Assembly: GCA_030681645.1 (NCBI GenBank) | Contig: JAUXRX010000059.1 | Coordinates: 20,136-84,135, forward strand | Length of the DNA stretch: 64,000 nt | From: Archangium sp. | GTDB lineage: Bacteria; Myxococcota; Myxococcia; Myxococcales; Myxococcaceae | Reading direction: 5' to 3' | Shown here: positions 18,232 through 26,036 of the stretch, piece after piece | Layout: each line of letters opens with the position of its first letter | How positions within the stretch are numbered: the first letter of the stretch is position 1 | Notes under the pieces: model-generated | What the model was told of the DNA's origin: nothing | Seen by the model: the letters and a program-made list of their open reading frames with translations, nothing else | Database searches by the model: none | Translations under genes and position numbers: made by a program

Positions 18232-19157
18232 GGGGCGGGCTGCACGACGTCGTAGGCCGAGTCGAAGAGCCCGGGGAGCGCGAGGGCGAAGCGGTTGATG
18301 CGCAGCGAGCTGAGCAGCGCGGCGCCCTCGGGATCTTCCGAGAGCTCGAGCAGCACCTCGCGCAGCCCGGCCCGGGTACCCCGGGAGAGCTTCTGCGAGG
18401 CGACCACCGGCGTCATGCCGAACTCGGGTGAGCGCTGAATGACGCGGACCTTGTCGAGCAGGGCGGGGTCCTTCTCGAGCAGGTGCTGGAAGACGATGCT
18501 GTGCACCGAAGCGCCATCGACGACGCCACGCGCAACCGCCGAGACCGAACGATCGTGGCTGCGGGTGAAGGACGTCGCCCCGAAGAAGGTCTCAGGCGTC
18601 TTCCCCTGCGCGCGCAGCTCGTGCACCACCCAGGCGCGCCCCGTGAGCGAGAGCTCGTCGGTGAAGGCGAAGCGCCTGCCCTCGAGCTGTCGCAGCGACT
18701 GGGCCTGGCTCGAGGCGGGCACGATGATCAACGACTGGTATGCATCGGAGCCGTTGATGATGGGCACGGCGACCACCTCGACCGCGCCCGGGTCTCGTCG
18801 CTGCAGCTCGAGGTACCCGCCGGTGCACAGCAGCGCAGCGTCGAGCTCGCCCTTCATCAGCAGCTCGTTGACCTCCGCGTAGGTTCGTCGCTGCACGAAC
18901 TCGAGCTCCATTCCACCGCCGAGGCGGTGCGCGACCTCTCCGAAGAGCCGTGACCAGGCCGCGTAGGTGCCGCTCGGCGATTCCATGCCCGCCACCGAGA
19001 CGCGGAACGGCTTCGTCGTCGCGGTGGCCGGCCGGGCCAACGGCAACACCTCGGCCTGCACCGGCCGAATGTCGACGTGCACCTCGCGGAAGGGGCTCTG
19101 CTCACAGGCGCTCAGGCCCAGGAGCGCCGTCGTCACCCAGGCCTTCCATCCACCCAT
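18228..19157 (-). CDS. PhnD-like periplasmic binding lipoprotein
   Basis: 309 aa. GLSAC gives a lipoprotein cleavage site near residue 18. The rest matches the phosphate/phosphite/phosphonate binding-protein family: FRVSVAGMESPSGTY, then LLMKGELDAALLCTGGYLE, VVAVPIINGSDAYQSLIIV and FAFTDELSLTGRAW. No ABC permease or ATPase gene is nearby; instead the next gene (ATGA overlap) is a histidine kinase. A binding protein that feeds a sensor kinase rather than a transporter is the best reading; the ligand could be an oxyanion but is not shown by the sequence. Confidence 0.85.
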   Translation of the reverse strand: MGGWKAWVTTALLGLSACEQSPFREVHVDIRPVQAEVLPLARPATATTKPFRVSVAGMESPSGTYAAWSRLFGEVAHRLGGGMELEFVQRRTYAEVNELLMKGELDAALLCTGGYLELQRRDPGAVEVVAVPIINGSDAYQSLIIVPASSQAQSLRQLEGRRFAFTDELSLTGRAWVVHELRAQGKTPETFFGATSFTRSHDRSVSAVARGVVDGASVHSIVFQHLLEKDPALLDKVRVIQRSPEFGMTPVVASQKLSRGTRAGLREVLLELSEDPEGAALLSSLRINRFALALPGLFDSAYDVVQPAP

Positions 19158-19210
19158 GCCTCATCAGTGGCAGCAGCGGCGTCGCGCCGCAATCGTCATG
19201 AGGGCTCGCC

Positions 19211-19230
19211 GAACACTTCCGTGAATGTTC
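19211..19230. promoter_or_regulatory. Dyad upstream of decaheme gene
   Basis: GAACA and TGTTC arms separated by 10 bp. The spacing and distance (about 95 bp upstream of the putative sigma54 site at 19306) would suit an activator binding site. Unconfirmed. Confidence 0.3.
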
Positions 19231-19269
19231 CCCATGCGAAACGCCCGTCAGCCCCGAAGACGGGTGACT

Positions 19270-19285
19270 GTTACCGCGCGGTAAC
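19270..19285. promoter_or_regulatory. Perfect 16-bp palindrome upstream of decaheme gene
   Basis: GTTACCGCGCGGTAAC is a perfect palindrome 99 bp before the start codon of the cytochrome gene and 20 bp before the putative sigma54 element. A chance perfect 16-bp palindrome is unlikely, so it is probably a dimer binding site; the protein is not known. Confidence 0.45.
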
Positions 19286-19305
19286 GCCTCCGCACGCAGC
19301 GCGCG

Positions 19306-19321
19306 TGGCGCGCCCAGTGCA
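19306..19321 (+). promoter_or_regulatory. Possible sigma54 promoter of decaheme gene
   Basis: tGG-N10-GC spacing (GG 19307-19308, GC 19319-19320) with TGGCGCG at -24 and TGCAT at -12. It lies about 64 bp before the ATG of the cytochrome gene, and an NtrC-type activator is encoded in the same block. GG-N10-GC is common by chance in GC-rich DNA. Confidence 0.35.
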
Positions 19322-19384
19322 TCTGCGGCCGGCGGGATTCACAGCGCTCCGCACCTCGCGGACCTGTCGGGTCGGAGGTCTGCA

Positions 19385-22300
19385 ATGAGACTCACTGCGT
19401 TCGGTTGTCTGCTCGGGTCGCTGGTGTTGGCCATGTCGTGCGAGGGCCCGGCCGGCCCCTCGGGTCCCGATGGCACCGACGGGATGAACGGCGCGAACGG
19501 CGTCAACGGCACCAACGGCGCCAACGGGGCCGATGGCACGGACGGCATCAACGGCGCGAACGGAGACGCAGGCCCGGCCGGACCGCAGGGCCCCGCGGGG
19601 CCGCAGGGTGACGCGGGTCCCCAGGGGCCCCAGGGTCCGGTGGGCCCGAACGCGACCACGCTCACCCGGTGGGACGACCTGCCGGGCGTGGCGGTGGTCA
19701 TCACGGGCGTGGCGGGCGGCACCGGCCCCGGGGGCAATCTCCGCGCGGGTGACACGGCGCGAGTCACCTTCACGGTGAAGCGGAAGGACGGCCGCAACGT
19801 GGCGCTCAGCGAGCTGACGTCCACGGCCATCTACATGTCGGGCCCCACCAGCAACTACCAACGCGTCATCGCCTCGCAGTCAGACGTGAAGACGCGTTCG
19901 GTCGACACCGGCGGCGGCACGTGGACGTACACGTTCGCTGCGCCCATTCCCGCGACCTATCTGGCGCCGCTCAACGACTCACCGGCGCTCGATGCGGGCT
20001 CGGGCGAGCTCACCGGCCAGGCGCTGCTCGACGGCACGTACACGGTGGCGATGACCGCGTACCAGAACTTCACCATCGACGGAGTCGTCTACCGTGACAC
20101 CGGCAACGCCACGGCCGACTTCCTCTTCGGTGGCGCGACGACGTTGGTGAAGCGCGCGGTCGTCGGCGAGGCCAACTGCGAGCAGTGCCACACGCAGCTG
20201 CGGGCGCACGGGGGCTCGCGCAACGACCTGGGCGTCTGCCTCACCTGCCACACCGCCGGCGCAGAGGACCGCAACGTGGCCACCGTCGAGGGCGGCACGC
20301 CGGGCGTGTCCATCGACTTCTCGGTGATGGTGCACCGCATTCACAACGCAGCCCACCTGCCGTCGGTCGTCGGCGTGGGTGTCACCGCCACGGGCGCGCC
20401 TGACTACGCGGCTGCCTCGAAGCCCTACAAGATGGTCGGGTACAACAACTCGGTCATCGACTTCTCCGACTTCGCCTTCCCGGTGATGCCCTCTGCGTAC
20501 GCGGCCTTCCTCTACGACACGGCGGGCACGACCTACACCGGCGCTGCGGGTAACGGGTTCATGCCCCGCGACACCGGGTGGTCGGCGCTGACGCCGACGG
20601 GAAAGATGAAGAGCGACAAGGTGCGCACCGGCCTGGTGGCCTGCAGCAAGTGCCACGGCGTGCCCACGGTGCTCGACGGCGGCGTGGCGCCTGCGCAGGG
20701 CAACAACTTCGAGACCGTCATCAATCGCAAGGTGTGCGGCTCGTGCCACGACTCCATCGACTTCTCGTCGGCGACCGGCGGCCACCTGGCCCAGCTCAAC
20801 GACAGCCTGTGCGCGACCTGCCACGGCCCCACGGGAACCCACCCGGTGCGGGCGATGCACCTGCACCCGTATGAGAACCCGGCCTTCAACACGGGGGTGA
20901 ACCTCGGCCTCACCGCGATGACTCCCGGCACCGGCGCGGGCGGCAATCACCAGGCAGGCGACCCCTTCGAGGTCACCTTCTCGGTCACCGATAACGCGGC
21001 GGCCAACGTCCCCGTGATGTCGCTCACCCGCCTGCAGATCATCGTGGTCGGCCCGACGTCGAACCGGCAGATCATCGTGCCCAACGGCAACCCGTACGAC
21101 TTCGCCTTCCGCAAGTCGTCGCCCTTCACCGGCAACGGCACCATCTCGGCCCCGGCGGTGGCCGCAGGCGCGGTCGCGCAGGTGCTCGCCGTGGTGATGA
21201 CGGGCGCCACCACCTTCGACGTGGTGGGCTCGGTGTCGGCCCCGCTGACGGCCCAGAACGTGGGCACGGCGGTGACCTACAACGGCGTCACCTTCACCGT
21301 GACCGCGGGCACGACGGCCTTCGTCGCAAACGACCGCTTCTTCATCGAGGTGGTGCCGCCGGCCGCGACCTACACCTTGAGGGTGCCGCTCGACGTCAGC
21401 CTGGAGCGCGTGGGCGCGGCGACCGGAGGTGCTGACGTGTTCAACGTTGGTAACCTCCCGCTCTACTGGGGCCGGCAGGTGGTGATGGAGCGCACCGCGC
21501 TCCTCGGCGCCCCCGGCGCGCTGGGCCAGGCCACCGCCGCCCACCAGCGCTACGCGGTGCTCGACCTCGCCGCCAACGCCGGGCTCGCGGTCGGTGACCG
21601 CGTGGTGTTCGACCTGGGCCTCGCCACCGAGGAGTACGCGCAGCTGGGCCGGCTGCAGAGCACCGACGACGTGACGCTCTTCGACCTCGGCGCCTTCGAC
21701 CGCATCTGGTTCACCACGCCGCTGCGGTACGCCCACGCGGCGGGGGGCGCCGTGCAGGAGGCGACCTTGAGCAACCGCCGCGAGGGCACGGACTACACTG
21801 TGTCCAACGCTGCGACGGGTGAGCTCACCGCCCTCGCGGGCCGCTTCACCGCGGGCAACGCGGTGGTGGTCAGCTACCGCACCGACGGCCGCTTCGGCTG
21901 GAAGCGCTCGCCTGGCGACGCCACGCAGAGCCTCTTCCCCGCGCCCATCGCGGACTCCGACGAGGTGGACGAGTCGTGGGGTGACTGGAAGGGCCTGCCG
22001 CTGCTCGACGGCACGTACACGGTGGCCATGTGGGCGAACAGAGACTTCACCGTCACGCCCGCCGGCACGGTCACCACTACCCAGGCGTGGAACGTGTGGA
22101 ACAACGACAACACCACCTACCGGATGATGGCGAAGCCCGCGCAGAAGAACTTCCTCTTCGGCGGCGCCACCACGGTGCAACCGCGCGCGGTCATTTCGTC
22201 GGGCGACAACTGCAACGCCTGTCACACCGACCTGGCGGCGCACGGCTTCGGCCGCCGCGGCCTCGACACCTGCCTGGTGTGCCACAACGCGCCCGGCCTC

Positions 22301-22741
22301 GAAGACGGGCCCAAGTTCACCTACGCGTCCTGGTACGTGCGGCCCACGCCCGGCGCGACGATGGACTTCCGCACCCTGGCGCACCGCGTTCACGCGGGGA
22401 AGGAGCTGAGCCGCCCCTACGAGGTGAACGGCGTGTTCCTCGGCGTGCCCTACCCGGTGACCTACGACACCGTAGGCTTCCCTTCGTTCAAGGGCGGGGT
22501 CTCGGAGTGCACCAAGTGCCACGGCGCCACCAACACCGCGTGGAAGGAGCCGGCTCCGCGCAGCCACCCGCTCGCGCCCGCGCCGGTGCGCACCTGGGCC
22601 GCGGTCTGCAGCTCGTGCCATGACTCTGCGGCGGCCGAGACGCACTTCTTCGTGCAGTCGTACAACGGCAGCGAGTCGTGTGCCGTGTGCCACGGCCCTG
22701 GCAAGGAGTTCTCGGTCGAGCTCTCACACAAGGTCCGCTGA
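19385..22741 (+). CDS. Decaheme c-type cytochrome, OmcA/MtrC family, with collagen-like N-terminal stalk
   Basis: 1118 aa. The signal peptide ends in LAMSC (lipidation). Residues about 20-90 are Gly-X-Y triplets, a collagen-like stalk. Ten CxxCH motifs follow, in two clusters of five: CEQCH, CLTCH, CSKCH, CGSCH, CATCH, then CNACH, CLVCH, CTKCH, CSSCH, CAVCH. Between the clusters lie beta-rich domains, the arrangement of MtrC/OmcA surface cytochromes used in extracellular electron transfer. GGAGG at about 19373 is the ribosome site. No MtrA/MtrB-type partner is in the window. A strong hairpin follows the stop (22788). The gene lies in the block between direct repeats B. Confidence 0.9.
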   Translation: MRLTAFGCLLGSLVLAMSCEGPAGPSGPDGTDGMNGANGVNGTNGANGADGTDGINGANGDAGPAGPQGPAGPQGDAGPQGPQGPVGPNATTLTRWDDLPGVAVVITGVAGGTGPGGNLRAGDTARVTFTVKRKDGRNVALSELTSTAIYMSGPTSNYQRVIASQSDVKTRSVDTGGGTWTYTFAAPIPATYLAPLNDSPALDAGSGELTGQALLDGTYTVAMTAYQNFTIDGVVYRDTGNATADFLFGGATTLVKRAVVGEANCEQCHTQLRAHGGSRNDLGVCLTCHTAGAEDRNVATVEGGTPGVSIDFSVMVHRIHNAAHLPSVVGVGVTATGAPDYAAASKPYKMVGYNNSVIDFSDFAFPVMPSAYAAFLYDTAGTTYTGAAGNGFMPRDTGWSALTPTGKMKSDKVRTGLVACSKCHGVPTVLDGGVAPAQGNNFETVINRKVCGSCHDSIDFSSATGGHLAQLNDSLCATCHGPTGTHPVRAMHLHPYENPAFNTGVNLGLTAMTPGTGAGGNHQAGDPFEVTFSVTDNAAANVPVMSLTRLQIIVVGPTSNRQIIVPNGNPYDFAFRKSSPFTGNGTISAPAVAAGAVAQVLAVVMTGATTFDVVGSVSAPLTAQNVGTAVTYNGVTFTVTAGTTAFVANDRFFIEVVPPAATYTLRVPLDVSLERVGAATGGADVFNVGNLPLYWGRQVVMERTALLGAPGALGQATAAHQRYAVLDLAANAGLAVGDRVVFDLGLATEEYAQLGRLQSTDDVTLFDLGAFDRIWFTTPLRYAHAAGGAVQEATLSNRREGTDYTVSNAATGELTALAGRFTAGNAVVVSYRTDGRFGWKRSPGDATQSLFPAPIADSDEVDESWGDWKGLPLLDGTYTVAMWANRDFTVTPAGTVTTTQAWNVWNNDNTTYRMMAKPAQKNFLFGGATTVQPRAVISSGDNCNACHTDLAAHGFGRRGLDTCLVCHNAPGLEDGPKFTYASWYVRPTPGATMDFRTLAHRVHAGKELSRPYEVNGVFLGVPYPVTYDTVGFPSFKGGVSECTKCHGATNTAWKEPAPRSHPLAPAPVRTWAAVCSSCHDSAAAETHFFVQSYNGSESCAVCHGPGKEFSVELSHKVR

Positions 22742-22787
22742 AGGCTGACCGACCGCGCCGGTCGCGCGGCGAAGCGCGGAGACCCCT

Positions 22788-22821
22788 GTGCCCCCGACGA
22801 CTCTCCTGGCGTCGGGGGCAC
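22788..22821 (+). terminator. Intrinsic-type hairpin after the decaheme gene
   Basis: A 12-bp perfect stem (GTGCCCCCGACG and its complement) with a 10-nt loop, 47 bp after the stop. Only a weak T run follows, so it may act as a terminator or an mRNA stabiliser. Confidence 0.65.
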
Positions 22822-22902
22822 TTGCATGTGCGCAGCGAGCTCGCCGCGCATGCGCCCCGGCCGCGCCGCGAACGCTTGATCGTCGCAGCAGGCAGCGGCG
22901 CC

Positions 22903-22975
22903 AGACGCAGTTGACGCGCTCGCAGCTGATGTTCGTGATGGGCGGCTCGCACCGCTTCTTCGAGAAGTGAGTCAC
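22903..22975. repeat. Direct repeat B, right copy (orphan porin 3' end)
   Basis: 72/73 identical to 15339-15411. It holds a detached copy of the last FadL-like codons and stop with no gene attached, and the stop of the pseudokinase gene (complement of 22972-22974). Joining the flanks would put the porin and pseudokinase genes in direct convergent contact. Confidence 0.95.
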
Positions 22976-24204
22976 CTGCGCAGGTAGCTGCGGCGCCAGC
23001 CCGCCAACTGCTTCGCCACGTCCTTGCGGTCCTGCTCGGTGGGCGAGCCGGTCAGGCGCAGCCGCTGCTTGTTGAGCACGAAGAGCGCCTGGTCGACGTC
23101 TTCTCCCGGGCGCACCTGCTTGTAGAAGCGGGACTCGAGGCGGGAAATCTCTGCCGCGAGGGCGCTGGCGCTGGGCACCCCCTGCACCCGCCGCGGCACG
23201 CCCGGGCTCGGCGGGCGCGGCCCGGTCTGCACGGGCCCGGGGACCGCCTGCGTCTCGGCCTGCTCAGGCTCTTCCTCGAGCAGCAGCTCCTCTTCCTCCG
23301 GGGGAAGCGGAGCCTCGACCTCGGGGACCACGGGCGTGCCCGGCGGCCAGAGGTACAGCGCCGCGCTTCCTGCGAGCACCAGCGCCACCGCGGCCAGGCC
23401 CAGCACGGGCCCGCGCCGCCGCGCCGGGGCTGGCGTCGACGGGGTGGGAGGCGGCGCGGCCGGGCGGTTCACCTTGAGCTGAGTCGCGGGGCCGGCGTCG
23501 AGCAGCGAGAGGGCCAGCGCGAACTCCTTGCGCGCCGACGTGGCGTCCGTCACGGCCCGGTCGAGCAGCTCGCGGAGCAGGCGATCGACCGGCTCGGGGA
23601 TGCCGCTCCCCAGCGGCGGGGGCGCGCGTTCCCCCAGCTCGGCCCCGGTGAGGAGCGCGAAGCCCAGCTCACCCAGCTCGTAGAGATCGCCCTCGATGCT
23701 CGCGCCGCGCTTCGCCAGCCCGAAGTCGATGAGCTTCACCCCGCCGCCCACCACGAAGATGCTCGAGGGGCCGAGGTTGCCGTGCGGCACGGCCCACGCG
23801 TGCGCCGCCTCGAGCACCTCAGCCACCTGGCCGAGGATCTTCACGGCGTCGGCGGCGGAGAACTTGCCGCGGCTCTGCATCAGCTGATCGAGCGACTCGC
23901 CCTCGAGCAGCTCCATCACCCGGTAGCGCCGCCCATCGGGGAGCTGGCCGAAGTCGGACACGTTGGCGATGCCGGCGCACTTGATCGCGTTGCTCGCCTT
24001 CACCTCCTGGTCATCGCCGGTGAGCCCGGTGCGCAGCACCTCGAGCGTCACGTCTCTGCCCGCCTGGCGGGCGCGGTAGATCGTACCGAAGCGGCCCTCG
24101 CCCACCGGCGCGCCCACTTCCAGCCCACCGACTTGCGTGCCCACCAGCCGGTCCACGTGGACCTGGGTGGAGTCGGGGATCGGCTGGAAGGGAGCGGGGG
24201 CCAA
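22972..24204 (-). CDS. Ser/Thr kinase-like protein, probable pseudokinase
   Basis: 410 aa. The Gly loop (VGEGRFG, 34-40) and DFG (160-162) are present, but the VAIK Lys is Glu55 (VTLEV) and HRDLKPSN reads HGNLGPSS, so Asp becomes Asn143, Lys becomes Gly145 and Asn becomes Ser148. Catalysis is therefore unlikely; ATP binding is possible. After the kinase fold come a proline-rich linker, one membrane helix (GLAAVALVLAGSAALYLW), an acidic segment (PPEEEELLLEEE) and a helical C-terminal domain. It may be a membrane scaffold or regulator. The next gene upstream on the same strand (24253-25344) is 48 bp away, so an operon is likely. Confidence 0.75.
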   Translation of the reverse strand: MAPAPFQPIPDSTQVHVDRLVGTQVGGLEVGAPVGEGRFGTIYRARQAGRDVTLEVLRTGLTGDDQEVKASNAIKCAGIANVSDFGQLPDGRRYRVMELLEGESLDQLMQSRGKFSAADAVKILGQVAEVLEAAHAWAVPHGNLGPSSIFVVGGGVKLIDFGLAKRGASIEGDLYELGELGFALLTGAELGERAPPPLGSGIPEPVDRLLRELLDRAVTDATSARKEFALALSLLDAGPATQLKVNRPAAPPPTPSTPAPARRRGPVLGLAAVALVLAGSAALYLWPPGTPVVPEVEAPLPPEEEELLLEEEPEQAETQAVPGPVQTGPRPPSPGVPRRVQGVPSASALAAEISRLESRFYKQVRPGEDVDQALFVLNKQRLRLTGSPTEQDRKDVAKQLAGWRRSYLRR

Positions 24205-24252
24205 GAGAGCGGGCAGCGTACCAATACGCGCTGCACGCGCAGCTTCGTGGCT

Positions 24253-25344
24253 TCAGCTTCTCATCAGCTCGAGCGCTCGCGCTCCGTCCGACAGACTCAG
24301 GCTCAGGGCCCCTGCGTGCATCGTCGACCCCGCGACGGTCAGCGCCGCCCTGGGAATCCACCGCACCCCCAGCCCCGCGAGACGGCCGGCCACGTCCTCG
24401 AGCCGCGGTTGCTCGAGATGGCTGAGCACCGCGTGCACCAGCGCCGCGGGCACGAGCTGGCCATTCGACCCGAGCTCGCTGGCGACCCTCTCGCGCTGGT
24501 GGGTCGGCACCAGCAGCACCCCGGTCTGGAAACTGAGCAGGCTGGCGCTCAGCCCGGCCAGCTCGTCGACCGCCTCGATCCAGGGCCCCGCGCGTGCCAC
24601 CGGCGAGAGCACGCCGAGCGCCGGGCTCTGCAGCAGCCTCAGCGCCGCGTGCAGCACCCGCGGTTCGTGCTCGCTCGTGAGCTGCTCGCCGCCCACGAGC
24701 GTCAACACCACCCGGGGGCCCTCCAGGTCGAGCGCTGCGAGATGCACGAGCGGCACCACGCGACCGCCCTCGAGCTGCAGGTGTCGAGCGGTCAACGACC
24801 AACCGCCGGCGCTGGAAGCCTGCAGGCTCACGATGGCCGCGACGGTGGCGCCGAGCAGGAGAATGAGGCTCTGGGTCATCGCGGCCACCCCCAGGACCCC
24901 ACAGAGCACCAGCGCAGCCGCGAGTGTCTGGCCGGGCCGCCGGGCCACGGACACGAAGAGGGGCTCGCTGACCAGCGCGGGTACCGCGACCAGCAGCGCC
25001 TCGAGGCCCACGCCCAGCGACGCGGGGCGCCGGCGCAGCCGGTGGGCGACCGCCTCGGTGAGCCGCACGAGGCGAGCTCGCGCCTGACCCGACAGCTCGG
25101 CGAGGGCGTCGAAGGGCTCGGCGGCCCGAAGCGCCTCGTCGAGGGCGGGCAGCAAGGCGCGCACCTGCTCGAGCAGCGCGATCTGCGGAGGCCCGAGGTG
25201 TTCCCGGTCGAGGGCCTCGGCCGCTGCCTCGAGCGCGGCGACGCCGATGGCGAGGGTCTCGACGCGGCCTTCGAGGCGGGTGCGCAGGGCCTGTGGCACG
25301 GCCCGCAGCGCCGGCCGCGACTCGTCAGGAACGATCGGGCTCAT
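24253..25344 (-). CDS. Membrane protein of unknown function
   Basis: 363 aa. The N-terminal 110 residues are rich in Leu/Ala/Glu with heptad-like spacing and could be coiled coil. Two membrane helices follow around residues 125-175 (LEALLVAVPALV and LAAALVLCGVLGVAA). The C-terminal half is mixed alpha/beta and starts with WSLTARHLQLEGGRVVPLVHLAALDLEG, which recalls a PH-like (bacterial pleckstrin) strand pattern. I recognise no named family. It precedes the pseudokinase by 48 bp and is divergent from the lipoprotein at 25407. Confidence 0.55.
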   Translation of the reverse strand: MSPIVPDESRPALRAVPQALRTRLEGRVETLAIGVAALEAAAEALDREHLGPPQIALLEQVRALLPALDEALRAAEPFDALAELSGQARARLVRLTEAVAHRLRRRPASLGVGLEALLVAVPALVSEPLFVSVARRPGQTLAAALVLCGVLGVAAMTQSLILLLGATVAAIVSLQASSAGGWSLTARHLQLEGGRVVPLVHLAALDLEGPRVVLTLVGGEQLTSEHEPRVLHAALRLLQSPALGVLSPVARAGPWIEAVDELAGLSASLLSFQTGVLLVPTHQRERVASELGSNGQLVPAALVHAVLSHLEQPRLEDVAGRLAGLGVRWIPRAALTVAGSTMHAGALSLSLSDGARALELMRS

Positions 25345-25406
25345 CAGGCTGGGAGTCTCCCATGAACGACTTGCCGAGGGCTGCCCTCGCGCCTTATGAG
25401 CCGCGC

Positions 25407-26036
25407 ATGGGGCAGCGCCGCATTCTCTGGAGCCTGCTCGTTCTGCTGGCCGCCTGTGAGACCAGGCCCCCCGCGCCGGGCTCGGCGAGCCAGCAGGCCG
25501 CGCTCACCACCGCTACGCTGGGGGGGCTGATCCGCAAGACGCCCCTGGTCGCGCACGTGAAGGTGGTCTCGGCGACCGGCCGCCCGGGGACGATCGGCAC
25601 CCAGCAGACCGAGGCCTTCTTCACCGACCTCACGCTGCAGGTCCTCACCTCCATCCACGGGGCCGCAGACTCGCTGCTGCTCACCACGCTCGGAGGCAGG
25701 GTGGGCGCGCGCGAGCTGCACGTGAGCGGGCAGGTGGTGCTCGAGGCGGGAGACGAGGCGATCGTCTTCGTCGACCCGGCAGTCTCCCTGCACCCGTTCG
25801 TGGGAGGGCAGGGCGGCGTGCTGCCGGTGAAGGAAGGCCGCGTCTACGCCTTCGACGGCCGGCCGCTGGTGGAGGTGCGGTCCGAGGGCTTCGTCTTCGG
25901 CCGCGCGCCCGGTGCACCTGCCCTCGCGCCCGCCCTCGAGCCTCGCGGCACGGCGGCGGCGGCCCGCGTGCTTCCTCCCGAGGGCGCCGCGCTGACCCTC
26001 GTCGAGGTGATGGCGGCCCTGAAGGCGCTGCCGTGA
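25407..26036 (+). CDS. Lipoprotein of unknown function
   Basis: 209 aa from the ATG at 25407; an ATG at 25362 is also in frame, but the shorter form puts the lipobox LLAACE at the right distance. The mature part is beta-rich: IRKTPLVAHVKVVSATGR, EAFFTDLTLQVLTSIHGA, VGARELHVSGQVVLEAGDEAIVFVDP. This resembles small secreted proteins that carry one beta-sandwich and are often paired with metalloproteases in myxobacteria. It overlaps the next gene by GTGA, so it is likely made together with the metzincin. Confidence 0.6.
   Translation: MGQRRILWSLLVLLAACETRPPAPGSASQQAALTTATLGGLIRKTPLVAHVKVVSATGRPGTIGTQQTEAFFTDLTLQVLTSIHGAADSLLLTTLGGRVGARELHVSGQVVLEAGDEAIVFVDPAVSLHPFVGGQGGVLPVKEGRVYAFDGRPLVEVRSEGFVFGRAPGAPALAPALEPRGTAAAARVLPPEGAALTLVEVMAALKALP

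Noticed and set aside
19979..22693. 904-codon minus-strand open frame under the decaheme cytochrome gene
   Set aside because: Mirror of the coding strand in GC-rich DNA; no motif, while the plus strand has ten CxxCH and a signal peptide.
15412..22902. A phage or integrative element as carrier of block B
   Set aside because: No integrase, relaxase, phage gene or tRNA target seen; the block has only the signalling and cytochrome genes.
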